Source of the DNA: Akkermansia muciniphila
Lineage (GTDB): Bacteria; Verrucomicrobiota; Verrucomicrobiia; Verrucomicrobiales; Akkermansiaceae
DNA: 39,607 nt
Assembly (NCBI GenBank): GCA_945888515.1
Contig: CAMDAD010000010.1
Location: 1-39,607 of the forward strand
Direction: 5' to 3'
Shown here: positions 14,984 through 23,623 of the stretch, piece by piece
Layout of the letters: each line of letters begins with the position of its first letter
Numbering within the stretch: the stretch's first letter is position 1
Translations under genes and position numbers: made by a program
Notes under the pieces: model-generated
What the model saw: the letters and a program-made list of their open reading frames with translations, nothing else
The model's database searches: none
Told to the model about the DNA's origin: nothing

Positions 14984-15730
14984 ATGAAAACTCCTTATAT
15001 TCGCATCAAAAATTTGCATCAATCATTCGGAGATCGGGAAGTTCTTCGCGGGATTGATTTGGATATTTATCGTGGCGAAACTTTGGTAATTCTTGGGGCA
15101 TCGGGTTGCGGTAAATCGATCTTGGCAAAACACCTGCCGGGATTGCTGCGGCCGCTGGAGGGCGAGATTTGGGTTGGCGATGTCGATATCACGAAACTAC
15201 GAGAAAGAGAGATGGGACCGATCCGTCACCAAATCGGCATGATGTTTCAGGGAGGGGCTTTATTTGACTCGTTTACGGTATTCGAAAATGTGGCTTTTCC
15301 GTTGCGTGAAGAGTCTGACTGCAAAGAGGATGAGATTCATCGGCGGGTCAGTGAGGCCTTGGAGATTGTCAAGCTGGGAGCGCACGCAGATCAATTTCCC
15401 TCGGATATTTCCGGTGGTATGCGCAAGCGAGTTGCTCTGGCGCGTGCTGTGGTGGATGTGCCGGCCTGCATCATTTACGACGAGCCGCATGCGGGACTGG
15501 ATCCGATGACCGCTGATACCATCGATCGATTGATCAAGACCTTGCAGTCCGATCACGGCATCACCAATATCGTGATTACCCATGAAATTCGCAGTGTCTT
15601 TCGTATCGCCGATCGTGTGGTATTTATGAAACTGGGAAAGATCTACTGGGTGGGCTCACCGATGGAATTGCAAGCGACGAAGGATCCGTTTTTGCGTGAT
15701 TTCATCGAGGGCAATGCACAGGAGGATTGA
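14984..15730 (+). CDS. ABC transporter ATP-binding protein, MlaF type
   Basis: 248 residues, an ATPase of the Mla/Mce phospholipid-transport group. Walker A is GASGCGKS, the Q-loop with FQGGALFDSFTVFENVAFP is typical of MlaF, the signature is SGGMRKRVALARA, Walker B is CIIYDEPHAGLDP and the switch is ITHEI. The frame is open upstream into pgsA, but MKTPYIRIKNL at 14984 is the family start. No permease (mlaE) or substrate-binding (mlaD) gene is adjacent, so the partners must be encoded elsewhere. Its location after pgsA gives a phospholipid context. Confidence 0.88.
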   Translation: MKTPYIRIKNLHQSFGDREVLRGIDLDIYRGETLVILGASGCGKSILAKHLPGLLRPLEGEIWVGDVDITKLREREMGPIRHQIGMMFQGGALFDSFTVFENVAFPLREESDCKEDEIHRRVSEALEIVKLGAHADQFPSDISGGMRKRVALARAVVDVPACIIYDEPHAGLDPMTADTIDRLIKTLQSDHGITNIVITHEIRSVFRIADRVVFMKLGKIYWVGSPMELQATKDPFLRDFIEGNAQED

Positions 15731-15736
15731 GCGGTA

Positions 15737-16138
15737 TTAGTTGTCATCTATCCAGCGATGCATTCTACGAAACACCGTAAAGCCTGCAAGACTCCCTAAC
15801 ACATCGGCACAGAGATCCAGTGCGTCATTGCCTGAACGTTGAGGGATCCATGACTGGTGCCACTCATCGAGTGCTCCTGCGAGAGTCATTATCAACATCA
15901 CGCAAGCCAGCAGTTTCGCCCAATCGAGATGGCGATGGCTGATCCGATAGAGAAAGGCGGACAGAAGTCCAGAACCTCCGAAAAAGTAGCCGAAATGACA
16001 GGCTTTATCGAGATGGGGGATTTCCCAGCCGGTGTTGATTTCCACTGGGCCAGAGGAGAGTCGCCACAAGATGCCGAACCATGCGCAAAAGAATACCAAC
16101 CAGAGCAGAGCATGGCGGAGGGGTGAGGGCAATTTCAT
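15737..16138 (-). CDS. VanZ-like family membrane protein
   Basis: 133 residues with about four membrane helices. LDKACHFGYFFGGSGLL and ALDEWHQSWIPQRSGNDALDL are VanZ-domain signatures (the Asp/His/Glu-rich loops). VanZ was first linked to teicoplanin resistance, but most homologues have no known role. The frame extends to a TTG at 16150; ATG 16138 (MKLPSPLRH) is the better start. The gene lies 13 bases downstream of the antitoxin gene stop. Confidence 0.85.
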   Translation of the reverse strand: MKLPSPLRHALLWLVFFCAWFGILWRLSSGPVEINTGWEIPHLDKACHFGYFFGGSGLLSAFLYRISHRHLDWAKLLACVMLIMTLAGALDEWHQSWIPQRSGNDALDLCADVLGSLAGFTVFRRMHRWIDDN

Positions 16139-16150
16139 GGCGAAGCCCAA

Positions 16151-16438
16151 TCAGCGGTTGGGGGCGTCTTGGCGGCGGATCTCCTCTTCGAGTCGCTCGG
16201 CCAGCCATTGTTTCATCATCGACTGATAATTTAAGTAGCGCGAACGAGCGACACGTTTGATGCGGGAGAGCATGCGCGGATCGAAGCGCAAGGTGATGGT
16301 GGTGGATTCTCTTGAATCCGGCTCATGAACACAGCTCTGCATGAGTCGGGCATCGAGTTCGTGACCTTCCCAAAATTTGGCTTCGGCTTGCTCATCGGCA
16401 AACGCAGGGATCTGAGACCAGTGGGTGATCGTATTCAT
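16151..16438 (-). CDS. CopG-family antitoxin of a BrnT-type system
   Basis: 95 residues. The first third, with EAKFWEGHEL, matches the CopG_antitoxin opening, and the second half, with TTITLRFDPRMLSRIKRVA then YQSMMKQWLAERLEEE, is the ribbon-helix-helix DNA-binding part. It should neutralise the upstream toxin and repress the operon. ATG 16438 is 3 nt after the toxin stop, the usual toxin-first order for BrnT pairs. An independent BrnA name is possible, but the sequence fits the CopG_antitoxin family better. Confidence 0.85.
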   Translation of the reverse strand: MNTITHWSQIPAFADEQAEAKFWEGHELDARLMQSCVHEPDSRESTTITLRFDPRMLSRIKRVARSRYLNYQSMMKQWLAERLEEEIRRQDAPNR

Positions 16439-16441
16439 AAC

Positions 16442-16720
16442 TTATTTCATCGATGCATAGCGGCGCTCGTAAAAACGCATTTCGTTTTCAGTCATTTCCC
16501 GCGCGGCAATCACACGCGTGTTTTTTCCATCGGTCCAAAAACACAAAAACAATTGACGGCCACTTACGGTGCGCCCCAGAGCGTAGTAGCGGGATTCGCC
16601 ATCTTCGCGCTCCGCATCCGGAAGGAAGCGAACACCGAAGGGGTCTTCGAGAACTTCTTCTAGCTCTCGCGGCTTGAGGTCGCGGAGATCAAAGTGAACA
16701 TCAATGAGGTCGAGATCCAT
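16442..16720 (-). CDS. brnT: BrnT-like ribonuclease toxin
   Basis: 92 residues from ATG 16720 (MDLDLIDVHFDLRDLK). The BrnT fold signature is visible: ELEEVLEDPFGVRF, ESRYYALGRTVSGRQLFLCFW and NTRVIAAREMTENEMRFYERR. BrnT toxins are RelE-like RNases whose catalytic Arg/Lys residues lie in this region. The frame is open to 16864, but that part overlaps the neighbouring gene. The stop is 3 nt before the antitoxin ATG. The pair could stabilise this chromosomal stretch or respond to stress; activity is not shown. Confidence 0.8.
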   Translation of the reverse strand: MDLDLIDVHFDLRDLKPRELEEVLEDPFGVRFLPDAEREDGESRYYALGRTVSGRQLFLCFWTDGKNTRVIAAREMTENEMRFYERRYASMK

Positions 16721-16814
16721 AAGGAAAAATTGCGAGTCGCTACAAAAGTGATTGCGTATGAAGTTTCTTAGAAAACCGAGTGATGGGCCATCGAAGGAGA
16801 TGAGACGGGAATAC

Positions 16815-17162
16815 TTAAAATGATTTGGTAGCACCGAGGAAGCCCATGTAGGCGGCGAGAACACCGGCGCCGAGAGTCAACAAAAGTAACACGGGTGTGG
16901 GCATGATTTTTTTGCGTGCGAGCAAGGGAGCTACTCCGAGAAACAGCCATACCACCAGTTTGACTTTCCAGAAGTGTAATTCCATGGGTGGTTTTTTTAG
17001 CAGGGCAAATCCTGCCAACAGCAAAAGCACGAGAGAAATACCGTGCAACATGGATGCAAGTTTCCTGTGGGATTCCTGCGGTCCTAAAAGGATGGCACCC
17101 ATGGCGGTAAAAACACCGAAGGCACCTGCGATGTGAATGACTTTTAAGATCATCGGATTCAT
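16815..17162 (-). CDS. Small integral membrane protein, four helices
   Basis: 115 residues from ATG 17162 (17153 is an equal option). Four hydrophobic segments (about 4-24, 40-58, 65-82 and 90-110) are separated by short charged loops. HIAGAFGVFTAMGAILL and KLASMLHGISLVLLL recall small SirB- or DUF-type membrane proteins, but I do not recognise the family. It lies 56 bases downstream of the PBP gene and upstream of brnT on the same strand. Confidence 0.6.
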   Translation of the reverse strand: MNPMILKVIHIAGAFGVFTAMGAILLGPQESHRKLASMLHGISLVLLLLAGFALLKKPPMELHFWKVKLVVWLFLGVAPLLARKKIMPTPVLLLLTLGAGVLAAYMGFLGATKSF

Positions 17163-17218
17163 ATTCGGATTGAGACTAGCGGTGCACGGTGAAATGTCAA
17201 TGGCAAAGCGATAGCGCG

Positions 17219-18931
17219 TCAGTTGTCCAAGCGCGTGACGATATCCGACAAGAGTTGTTTTAGGCGGGACTCCTGTGTGATGACCTGCGGTTGATCGAAA
17301 CCAACCCAGATCGCGGTCGATCCTTTCGGACCGAGTCGCAATGTCCAAGCCTCGCGCTCGGAACCGGTGGCTCCCGTGAAAATATCGGAGCCTTTCGTTT
17401 GTTTGAGAACGTTCAGCCCGGACCGCGCTGCGGGTGGGCTGAGGGCGGAAAACAGAGAAGGCTCGTTTTTGAGGAGAATTTCATTTTCTGAATTGCGGAT
17501 CTCGCGGATCAGGAACGGGCGTGGGCGTTTTCCTTGATGGGCAAGAGTGGCTAGTCCGATCGCCATTTCCATCGGTGTGGCAGAAACAGCCCCGCGGTAG
17601 AGGTCTTCCGTAGAGGAAAAGGGACCGCTGAGGCCGCAGCGGCGAGCGATGCGCTCCACCGCTTCTGCTCCTATCGGGGTGCCGGTGCGCACCGGGCTAC
17701 CGGGATAAATCGTCCGACCACGTTGTGCGGCCGCGGCGGCGACAAAAGGCTCAAAGGCAGTGCCGAGATCGCGACGCGCGCTGTGCGTGCGATCGAAGGC
17801 GGAATGCTGGTAATCGCGACCACCGATCTGCGCGAGTATGGCGCCGGTCTTTGTTTCCAGAGTGACTGCTGTCATTTGCAAGTAGAGCGGATTGTCCTTT
17901 CCTTGATGCTCTGCGCGAGTGGGTGCGCGGTAGGATTTCTCTTTTTCGAGCGCGGTGAGGGCTTGCTGTAGTTCACCTTCCAAGCGCCGTTGCCACGGCA
18001 TGTCGAGAGTGGTGTAAATGGTGAGACCGCCAAGCTGGATCTCCTCCGCTGAAACAAGTTTGTTCACTTCTCTCACAACGGCTTGGATCGCGTAGGATCG
18101 TTCCGTCGTAATGTCTTCCGGTTTTGTGATCTTGAGCGGGAGGGAGATGATGCGTTGTTTGTCTTCCGCACTGATGAATTTCATAGCGATCATGCGATCG
18201 AGAACCTGGTCGCGCTGCGCTTTGGCGGCATCGAGATCGCGCCATGGCGAAAAAATGTGCGGGCCGCGAATGATGCCCATGAGCATCGCGCATTCGGCTT
18301 CGTTTAGTTCTCTGATGTGCTTGCCGAAATAGCTTTCTGCGGCGTCCTGCACGCCAAGGTGGCCCGCGCCGACACCGAAGTAGATGCGGTTCAGGTATCC
18401 CGCCATGATTTGCTGTTTTGTGTAGTGTTTTTCCACGCGCAGGGTCAGTGCGATTTCGAGAAATTTCCGGTGCAGTGATTTGGCGCGTATTTCATAGGTG
18501 TTGCGCGCGAGTTGCATCGACAGCGTTGAGGCTCCCTGAGTAAACTTACGGTCCTTGAGATTGCGGACCGTGGCACGCGCGAGTCCTCGTAGATGAACGC
18601 CCGAGTGAGTGAAAAATTCCGCATCTTCCCGCGCCTGCAGGGCCTTCACCAGAAACGGGGGTAGATCTTCGTAAGTGATGAGATCGATGTTCGATCCGAC
18701 AATCGCATCGATTTCATTGTTGTAGCGATCCAAGACACGATTTCGCTGAGGCAGCTTTCCGACTTCTTCGATGTCATAGCTGGCGGCGAGAGAGGCGTAG
18801 TAGAGACAAAACAACAAGGCGCCTACCGTGCCAGCGAGACCAATCCACAGCATCGCGCGCACGAGCATGTGGTATCGCGCGGGGATTTTTCTCAACCAAC
18901 GCGCCGGTGGATCCTGCGGTCGCCACGACAT
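17219..18931 (-). CDS. Class A PBP-like glycosyltransferase with degenerate transpeptidase
   Basis: 570 residues with an N-terminal membrane anchor (about 26-50). The GT51 glycosyltransferase domain (about 70-250) looks active: catalytic Glu in AREDAEFF (E102), QGASTLSMQLARN, and RKFLEIALTLRVEKHYTKQQI. The transpeptidase region follows the PBP1A order (GGRDY..SAFDR..SARR, then TPMEMA), but all its catalytic motifs are gone. The SxxK position reads T391-AF-E394 in LGTAFEPF, the SxN region is deleted, and KTG has become ATG (521-523). It should therefore polymerise glycan strands without crosslinking them. mutM lies 66 bases upstream on the same strand. Confidence 0.88.
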   Translation of the reverse strand: MSWRPQDPPARWLRKIPARYHMLVRAMLWIGLAGTVGALLFCLYYASLAASYDIEEVGKLPQRNRVLDRYNNEIDAIVGSNIDLITYEDLPPFLVKALQAREDAEFFTHSGVHLRGLARATVRNLKDRKFTQGASTLSMQLARNTYEIRAKSLHRKFLEIALTLRVEKHYTKQQIMAGYLNRIYFGVGAGHLGVQDAAESYFGKHIRELNEAECAMLMGIIRGPHIFSPWRDLDAAKAQRDQVLDRMIAMKFISAEDKQRIISLPLKITKPEDITTERSYAIQAVVREVNKLVSAEEIQLGGLTIYTTLDMPWQRRLEGELQQALTALEKEKSYRAPTRAEHQGKDNPLYLQMTAVTLETKTGAILAQIGGRDYQHSAFDRTHSARRDLGTAFEPFVAAAAAQRGRTIYPGSPVRTGTPIGAEAVERIARRCGLSGPFSSTEDLYRGAVSATPMEMAIGLATLAHQGKRPRPFLIREIRNSENEILLKNEPSLFSALSPPAARSGLNVLKQTKGSDIFTGATGSEREAWTLRLGPKGSTAIWVGFDQPQVITQESRLKQLLSDIVTRLDN

Positions 18932-18997
18932 GCTGGGATTCTAGCGGCAGATTCTCAGTCTGTAAAGAAGCGAGAAAAAGTGGATTCCTCTCCGCTT

Positions 18998-19816
18998 TCA
19001 GACCTGACACTTGCGACAAAAATACGTGCTGCGTTGTCCCTGGATGATTTTGTGGATCGCAGTGCCGCATTTCCGGCAGGGCTGTGCCTCGCGCTCATAG
19101 ACAAACAATTCCTGACGGAAATAGCCTGGCTCGCCGTTTTCTCGGAGAAAGTCGCGCAGTGTGGTGCCGCCCTGTGCAATGGAGTGGCGCAGCACGTTTT
19201 GGATCGAATCTACCAGTTTTCGCAGGCGAGGCAGGGTGAGTTTCGCGGCAGGAGTGGTGGGGCGGATGCCGGCGTGGAATAGCGATTCCGAGGCGTAGAT
19301 ATTGCCCACACCGACGACGATGGCATTGTCCATGATCGCGAGCTTGATTGGGCGCTGAAGATGGTGGAGCGCTCGTTTCAGAGTGATTGCATCGAAATGT
19401 TCGTCCAACGGTTCCGGTCCGAGCTTGGCGAAAAGCGGGTGGGTGAGGGGATCGTCTGCGATGCCGTGCGTGACGATCCCGAAACGCCGCGGGTCATGGT
19501 AGCGCAGCTGTTTTCCGGTCGAGAGCGTGAAGGCGATATGATCGTGCGTGCGGAACTCCGTGGCGGGATCCGCGATGCGCAGGCTGCCGGACATGCCGAG
19601 GTGGATGATCACGTGGTGACAATCTGTGAAATGGACGATGAGATATTTCGCGCGACGGGATACGCCGATGATCTTTTTCCCTTCGATCTCAGCGAGCGAG
19701 TCGGGCACAGGCTGCCTGAGATCGCGCCGGCGCACGATGACCTCTTTGGCGCACGCACCTTTCACGTGCGGCAAGATTCCCAGTCGGGTGGTTTCCACTT
19801 CAGGCAGTTCCGGCAT
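18998..19816 (-). CDS. mutM: Formamidopyrimidine-DNA glycosylase MutM
   Basis: Removes 8-oxoguanine and other oxidised purines and cuts the abasic site. 272 residues. The catalytic N-terminus PELPEVETTR follows Met. Lys57 in RRAKYL and the helix-two-turn-helix region VGVGNIYASE are present. The zinc finger is complete: Cys247, Cys250, Cys267 and Cys270. The frame is open upstream to 20080, but the PELPE start at 19816 is required for activity. The gene probably shares a transcript with the PBP-like gene, 66 bases further on. Confidence 0.95.
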   Translation of the reverse strand: MPELPEVETTRLGILPHVKGACAKEVIVRRRDLRQPVPDSLAEIEGKKIIGVSRRAKYLIVHFTDCHHVIIHLGMSGSLRIADPATEFRTHDHIAFTLSTGKQLRYHDPRRFGIVTHGIADDPLTHPLFAKLGPEPLDEHFDAITLKRALHHLQRPIKLAIMDNAIVVGVGNIYASESLFHAGIRPTTPAAKLTLPRLRKLVDSIQNVLRHSIAQGGTTLRDFLRENGEPGYFRQELFVYEREAQPCRKCGTAIHKIIQGQRSTYFCRKCQV

Positions 19817-19933
19817 CGGTGAGAGGGTAGTCGCGGAGTGGCGGATGAGCAATGGAGAATCTTGCGCAACGAGGGGATTACTGGTATAGAATTTTTTCCC
19901 GTGCGGCCGTATCCTTACACACCACCTCAGACA

Positions 19934-20269
19934 ATGGAAATCGATCCATTCGCCATGCGGCGTTCCCAGAAGCGCATCGGTTGGGCCGCCATTCTTTGTG
20001 CGTTTGGAGTCGTGCTGCCACCCTCGATAGGATTGGTCAGGGTTTTCATTGCGGGATTTAATACTTACAGCGAGCTTCAAAAAACGGGTAGTGCCGATCC
20101 TGCCGTGATGGCGGGAGAGGTCTCCGTGATGATCTTGTCGATTCTTTGGGGCCTTGTGATATCTTGTGTATTTTTGATCGCCATGATTGTGTGCTTGGTG
20201 AAATATCGCAGAAGGAGAAAGTGCTTGCGTGAGTTTGAAGAGGGACGGGCAACTGAACCAAAGTCATGA
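19934..20269 (+). CDS. Small MotA/TolQ/ExbB-like membrane protein
   Basis: 111 residues from ATG 19934 (MEIDPFAMRRSQKRIGW). There are two membrane segments (about 16-38 and 70-95). The stretch SADPAVMAGEVSVMILSIL.GLVISCVFLI resembles the core of the ExbB/TolQ proton-channel family, in which ADP..LAG.IS.AL is conserved. It is much shorter than ExbB, and no ExbD/TolR partner is nearby. The frame is open to 19838, but those codons overlap the mutM promoter region. The family call is tentative. Confidence 0.5.
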   Translation: MEIDPFAMRRSQKRIGWAAILCAFGVVLPPSIGLVRVFIAGFNTYSELQKTGSADPAVMAGEVSVMILSILWGLVISCVFLIAMIVCLVKYRRRRKCLREFEEGRATEPKS

Positions 20270-20369
20270 TGTTCCCTTCTGCTCTCTGGGGCGGGGCTTT
20301 TGTCAAATGGCATGAGTGTGCGCGATGTCACTTGTGTTTCCTTTGGTCTTCGCATAGGGTTTGTTGCGA

Positions 20370-22817
20370 ATGACTGAAGAAATCGATCGCGGGGAAAGCA
20401 GGCCGGCATGGGGTTCGTTTTGGGCGCTGATTGGGATGCAGGTGCAGAATTCGTTCACGGTCAGCATCATTAAATTTTTGCTCATTCCTCTGGGGGCGTG
20501 GTTGGCGCTCCAGAATCAGGGCGGTGAGTTGGCGAAACACACCGAGCACGTGGTGAGTTTGTTGTTGGTATTGCCCTACTTGTTGTTTTCCCCGGCGGCT
20601 GGTTGGATCGGGGATCGTTTTCCCAAAAGCTGGGTGATCAAAATTTCGGCTGTGGCGCAATGGGGTATCGTGATGCTGCTCATCGGCGCGATCTGGTTGC
20701 GTTCCTTGAATCTAGGCTTTGTCTGTTTTTTTCTCTACTCGCTGCAATGCTGTCTGTTGAGCCCAGCGAAACTAGGAGTGGTCAAGGAATTGGTGGGTTC
20801 ACGTCGTCTGGCCTTTGCCACCGGCGTGGTCGAGGGAACAGTCATTCTCGCCATTTTGGCGGGGCAGATCGCGGGCGGGATATGGTTCGATCATAATCTG
20901 ACCAGTTCTCACGATGGCTGGAATGCGGCGCTGGTGGCGTTGTTTTGGATCGCGGCGATTGCTTTGGCGGGGGCCATGATTGCCCAGCTTATTCATGGTA
21001 CGAAGTCGCAGAGCGCGGTGCCCTTTCGCTGTGAATTGTTGTTTCGTCATATCAAGGATTCCAAGGTGGTGTGGAGCGACAAGGAGCTGCGCATCTCGGC
21101 GGTGGGCACGGCTTTTTTCTGGGCCTTCGCCGGATTTGTGAACTTGGTGGTGATCGCGATCGCGAAACAGACGAGCAGTCAGGAACTGGGCACCGCGATT
21201 TCGAAGCTGATGTTTTTCGCCAGTCTCGGCATTGCTTCGGGGAGTATTTTTGCCGGTATGCTGAGCAAACGGGGCATCGAATGGTCGCTGGCACCGATTG
21301 GTTTGTTTCTGATGAGCGGCGCGTTGTTTGTGCTGTCGCAACTCGATACCCACAGTGCGGCGTTGCCGTATTTCCTGAGTTTTGCCGGTGCCGGTGCCGC
21401 GATGTTTCTGGTGCCCGTGAACACCTTCGTACAGGATCACCCGCCTGCGGAGAAACGCGGAACGGTCATTGCAGTTTCGAACTTTTTCAACAACCTCGGC
21501 GGGATTTCCGCCGTTATCATCCAGTTGGCGATGGTGCTCGCGGGCATGAGTGTGCAGTGGCAGTTTTTGTTGTTGGCGATTCTGACACTCGGCATTGCCG
21601 CCCTTGCCGCAAAGAAGTGGATGCCGGAGCTGTTGCGCGTGATCATTCTGCCGATCGTTCGTCTGATCTATCGGCTTCGTGTGATCGGCCATGAACACAT
21701 ACCGGAGAAGGGTGGCGTTTTATTGTTACCGAATCATGTCACCTGGGCGGATGCGTTTTTCGTCTCTGCGGCATGCCAGAGACCAGTGCGTTTTGTGATG
21801 TTCGATGGCTTCATGGGAGCGAAAGGAGTGGGTTGGTTTGCGCGATTGTTCGATACCGTGCCGATCTCGGCAAATCGCGCGAAAGACGCGATTCGTCTTG
21901 TCAGCGAGGCCTTGCAAGCGGGCGATGTCGTTTGTTTGTTTGCTGAGGGCGAACTAACGCGCACGGGCTGCCTGCAGGAGATCAAGCGCGGTTTTGAATT
22001 GATGGCGCGCAAAGCGGGCACACCCGTGATTCCCGTGTGGTTCGATGGCACATGGGGCTCGGTTTTCTCGTTCGAACGTGGACGTTTTTTCAAAAAAATT
22101 CCTTATCGGTTGCCCTATCCTTTGACGGTGGTAATCGCCGAGCCTATGAGCGCGACGGATGCTACAGCGGAGAAACTTCGCGGCTCGTTGCAGAAAGCGA
22201 GTGCCACGGCATTGGAGTGGCGCACCCGGTGTCATCGCAGAGATCAGAATCAGATGGCTCCCGCATGGATCAATGGTGTGCAGCTCGGTCATATCAATGC
22301 CTTGCAACGGAGAGAGGATATCGTCTTGTGGGAGAATGATCCCGTGGCGCAGGCGTTGACCTCCATCCACATAGGCTTCGCTCGTATCTACCGCAGTCGC
22401 ATTTTGACCGATACAGCCGATGTGCTAAGCGCTTCGACGCGAGTGGGTGGCAAGGCCACGCGTCAGATGCTGGTGGAGGCAGGAAATGATGCGACAGCGG
22501 GAGTGTTTTATGACTTTGAGTATCAGCCCGCGGTCCTCTCATCGAAAATTCTACACTGCGCTTGCTATGCGGTGGATGGAGTGGTTGTTTCGATGTCGAT
22601 GCCAGATCCTCCGTTAGGCGTGGCGACCAGCAACCATCAGGTGGGGTCGCGTTCAGGATCCGTCGGGTTATTATTACCAGGATTTTTTGTAGAAGCATCA
22701 GCTGACGGTCGATTAACCGTGCGCGGGCCCGCATTGGCGGAGTCTGGGCACCTGCTACCTCTGGGCTCGACGATCGATGAGCTTGGATTTCTCTTCTTGC
22801 CGAATCAATCATCATGA
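20370..22817 (+). CDS. MFS transporter - PlsC acyltransferase fusion with synthetase remnant
   Basis: 815 residues from ATG 20370 (a TTG at 20361 is in frame). Residues 1-420 form a 12-helix MFS domain of the LplT lysophospholipid-flippase type. Residues about 425-620 are a PlsC-type acyltransferase with the HX4D motif in NHVTWAD (455-461) and EGELTR (about 526-531). The last 190 residues have no P-loop, but VVVSMSMPDP, QVGSRSGSVGLLLPGF and GRLTVRGPALA match the middle of the acyl-ACP synthetase (Aas) adenylation domain. It seems to be an LplT-Aas chain whose ATP-binding part was deleted. Likely role: uptake and re-acylation of lysophospholipid. It overlaps the next gene by ATGA. Confidence 0.8.
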   Translation: MTEEIDRGESRPAWGSFWALIGMQVQNSFTVSIIKFLLIPLGAWLALQNQGGELAKHTEHVVSLLLVLPYLLFSPAAGWIGDRFPKSWVIKISAVAQWGIVMLLIGAIWLRSLNLGFVCFFLYSLQCCLLSPAKLGVVKELVGSRRLAFATGVVEGTVILAILAGQIAGGIWFDHNLTSSHDGWNAALVALFWIAAIALAGAMIAQLIHGTKSQSAVPFRCELLFRHIKDSKVVWSDKELRISAVGTAFFWAFAGFVNLVVIAIAKQTSSQELGTAISKLMFFASLGIASGSIFAGMLSKRGIEWSLAPIGLFLMSGALFVLSQLDTHSAALPYFLSFAGAGAAMFLVPVNTFVQDHPPAEKRGTVIAVSNFFNNLGGISAVIIQLAMVLAGMSVQWQFLLLAILTLGIAALAAKKWMPELLRVIILPIVRLIYRLRVIGHEHIPEKGGVLLLPNHVTWADAFFVSAACQRPVRFVMFDGFMGAKGVGWFARLFDTVPISANRAKDAIRLVSEALQAGDVVCLFAEGELTRTGCLQEIKRGFELMARKAGTPVIPVWFDGTWGSVFSFERGRFFKKIPYRLPYPLTVVIAEPMSATDATAEKLRGSLQKASATALEWRTRCHRRDQNQMAPAWINGVQLGHINALQRREDIVLWENDPVAQALTSIHIGFARIYRSRILTDTADVLSASTRVGGKATRQMLVEAGNDATAGVFYDFEYQPAVLSSKILHCACYAVDGVVVSMSMPDPPLGVATSNHQVGSRSGSVGLLLPGFFVEASADGRLTVRGPALAESGHLLPLGSTIDELGFLFLPNQSS

Positions 22818-23554
22818 GTGCCGAAATTGCCATTGTGTTGGGTTCGGGGTTGGGCAGTCTTGCCGATGCGTTATCGGTCGAGCGCGAAGTCTCTTTTGCG
22901 GAGGCGGGCCTGCCGTCATCGAAAGTGGCCGGGCACGCGGGGCGGTTTCTCTTAGGAAAGTGTTTTGGTCAGGAAATGTGGATCATGCAGGGGCGGGTCC
23001 ATTTGTATGAGGGACATCCGGCTCACGATGTCGCTGCGGGGGTGCGTTGGTTAGCAGGGCAGGGGGTAAAGCGATTGATCCTGACCAATGCTGCTGGTTC
23101 CTTGCGCGCGGGGTTTTCACCGGGAGAATGGATGATGTTGAGCGATCACATCAACCTCACGGGCACTTCGCCGCTAGAAGGTGGGGCGAATTTTATCGAT
23201 ATGAGTCAGGTCTACTCCGCGCCTTGGCGCGCGCGCATGCGCGATTGTGCGAAAAAACTCATGATGCCATTGCATGAAGGCGTCTATGCCGGTCTGCGCG
23301 GACCGCAGTATGAGACTCCGGCGGAAATCCGTATGCTCCAAGTCATGGGTGCTGACGCTGTCGGCATGAGCACGGTTCTTGAGGCTCTGCAAGCCAGAGC
23401 GCTTGGCATGGAAGTCATGGGGTTTTCCTGTCTGACGAATTGGGGCGCTGGTTTGTCCGCTGCCGGATTGAATCATTCCGAAGTGCTGCATACGGGGCAA
23501 TCCGCCGCAGCGCAGATGATGCGTCTGCTGCAAGTCTCAGTTGCCGATGAATGA
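22814..23554 (+). CDS. Purine nucleoside phosphorylase (trimeric class)
   Basis: 246 residues. Reversible phosphorolysis of purine nucleosides in salvage. GSGLGSL (about 11-17), GHAGRF, GRVHLYEGH, LTNAAGSL, GPQYETPAE and CLTNWGAG are the signatures of the trimeric, low-mass PNP family. The Asn in LTNWGAG fits preference for 6-oxopurines. ATG 22814 overlaps the stop of the MFS-acyltransferase gene in an ATGA, so the two are translationally coupled despite unrelated roles. Confidence 0.9.
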   Translation: MSAEIAIVLGSGLGSLADALSVEREVSFAEAGLPSSKVAGHAGRFLLGKCFGQEMWIMQGRVHLYEGHPAHDVAAGVRWLAGQGVKRLILTNAAGSLRAGFSPGEWMMLSDHINLTGTSPLEGGANFIDMSQVYSAPWRARMRDCAKKLMMPLHEGVYAGLRGPQYETPAEIRMLQVMGADAVGMSTVLEALQARALGMEVMGFSCLTNWGAGLSAAGLNHSEVLHTGQSAAAQMMRLLQVSVADE

Positions 23555-23623
23555 TGCCAAGTGAATTGGATTTCGTGAAAATTCTCTGTCAGATTGTTAC
23601 CTTCAGCGGCGTTATAGCATGAC

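Noticed and set aside
20799-21698. 299-residue frame on the - strand inside the MFS fusion gene
   Set aside because: Antisense to a membrane-protein gene with clear domains; the translation is rich in His/Gln/Arg with no motif.
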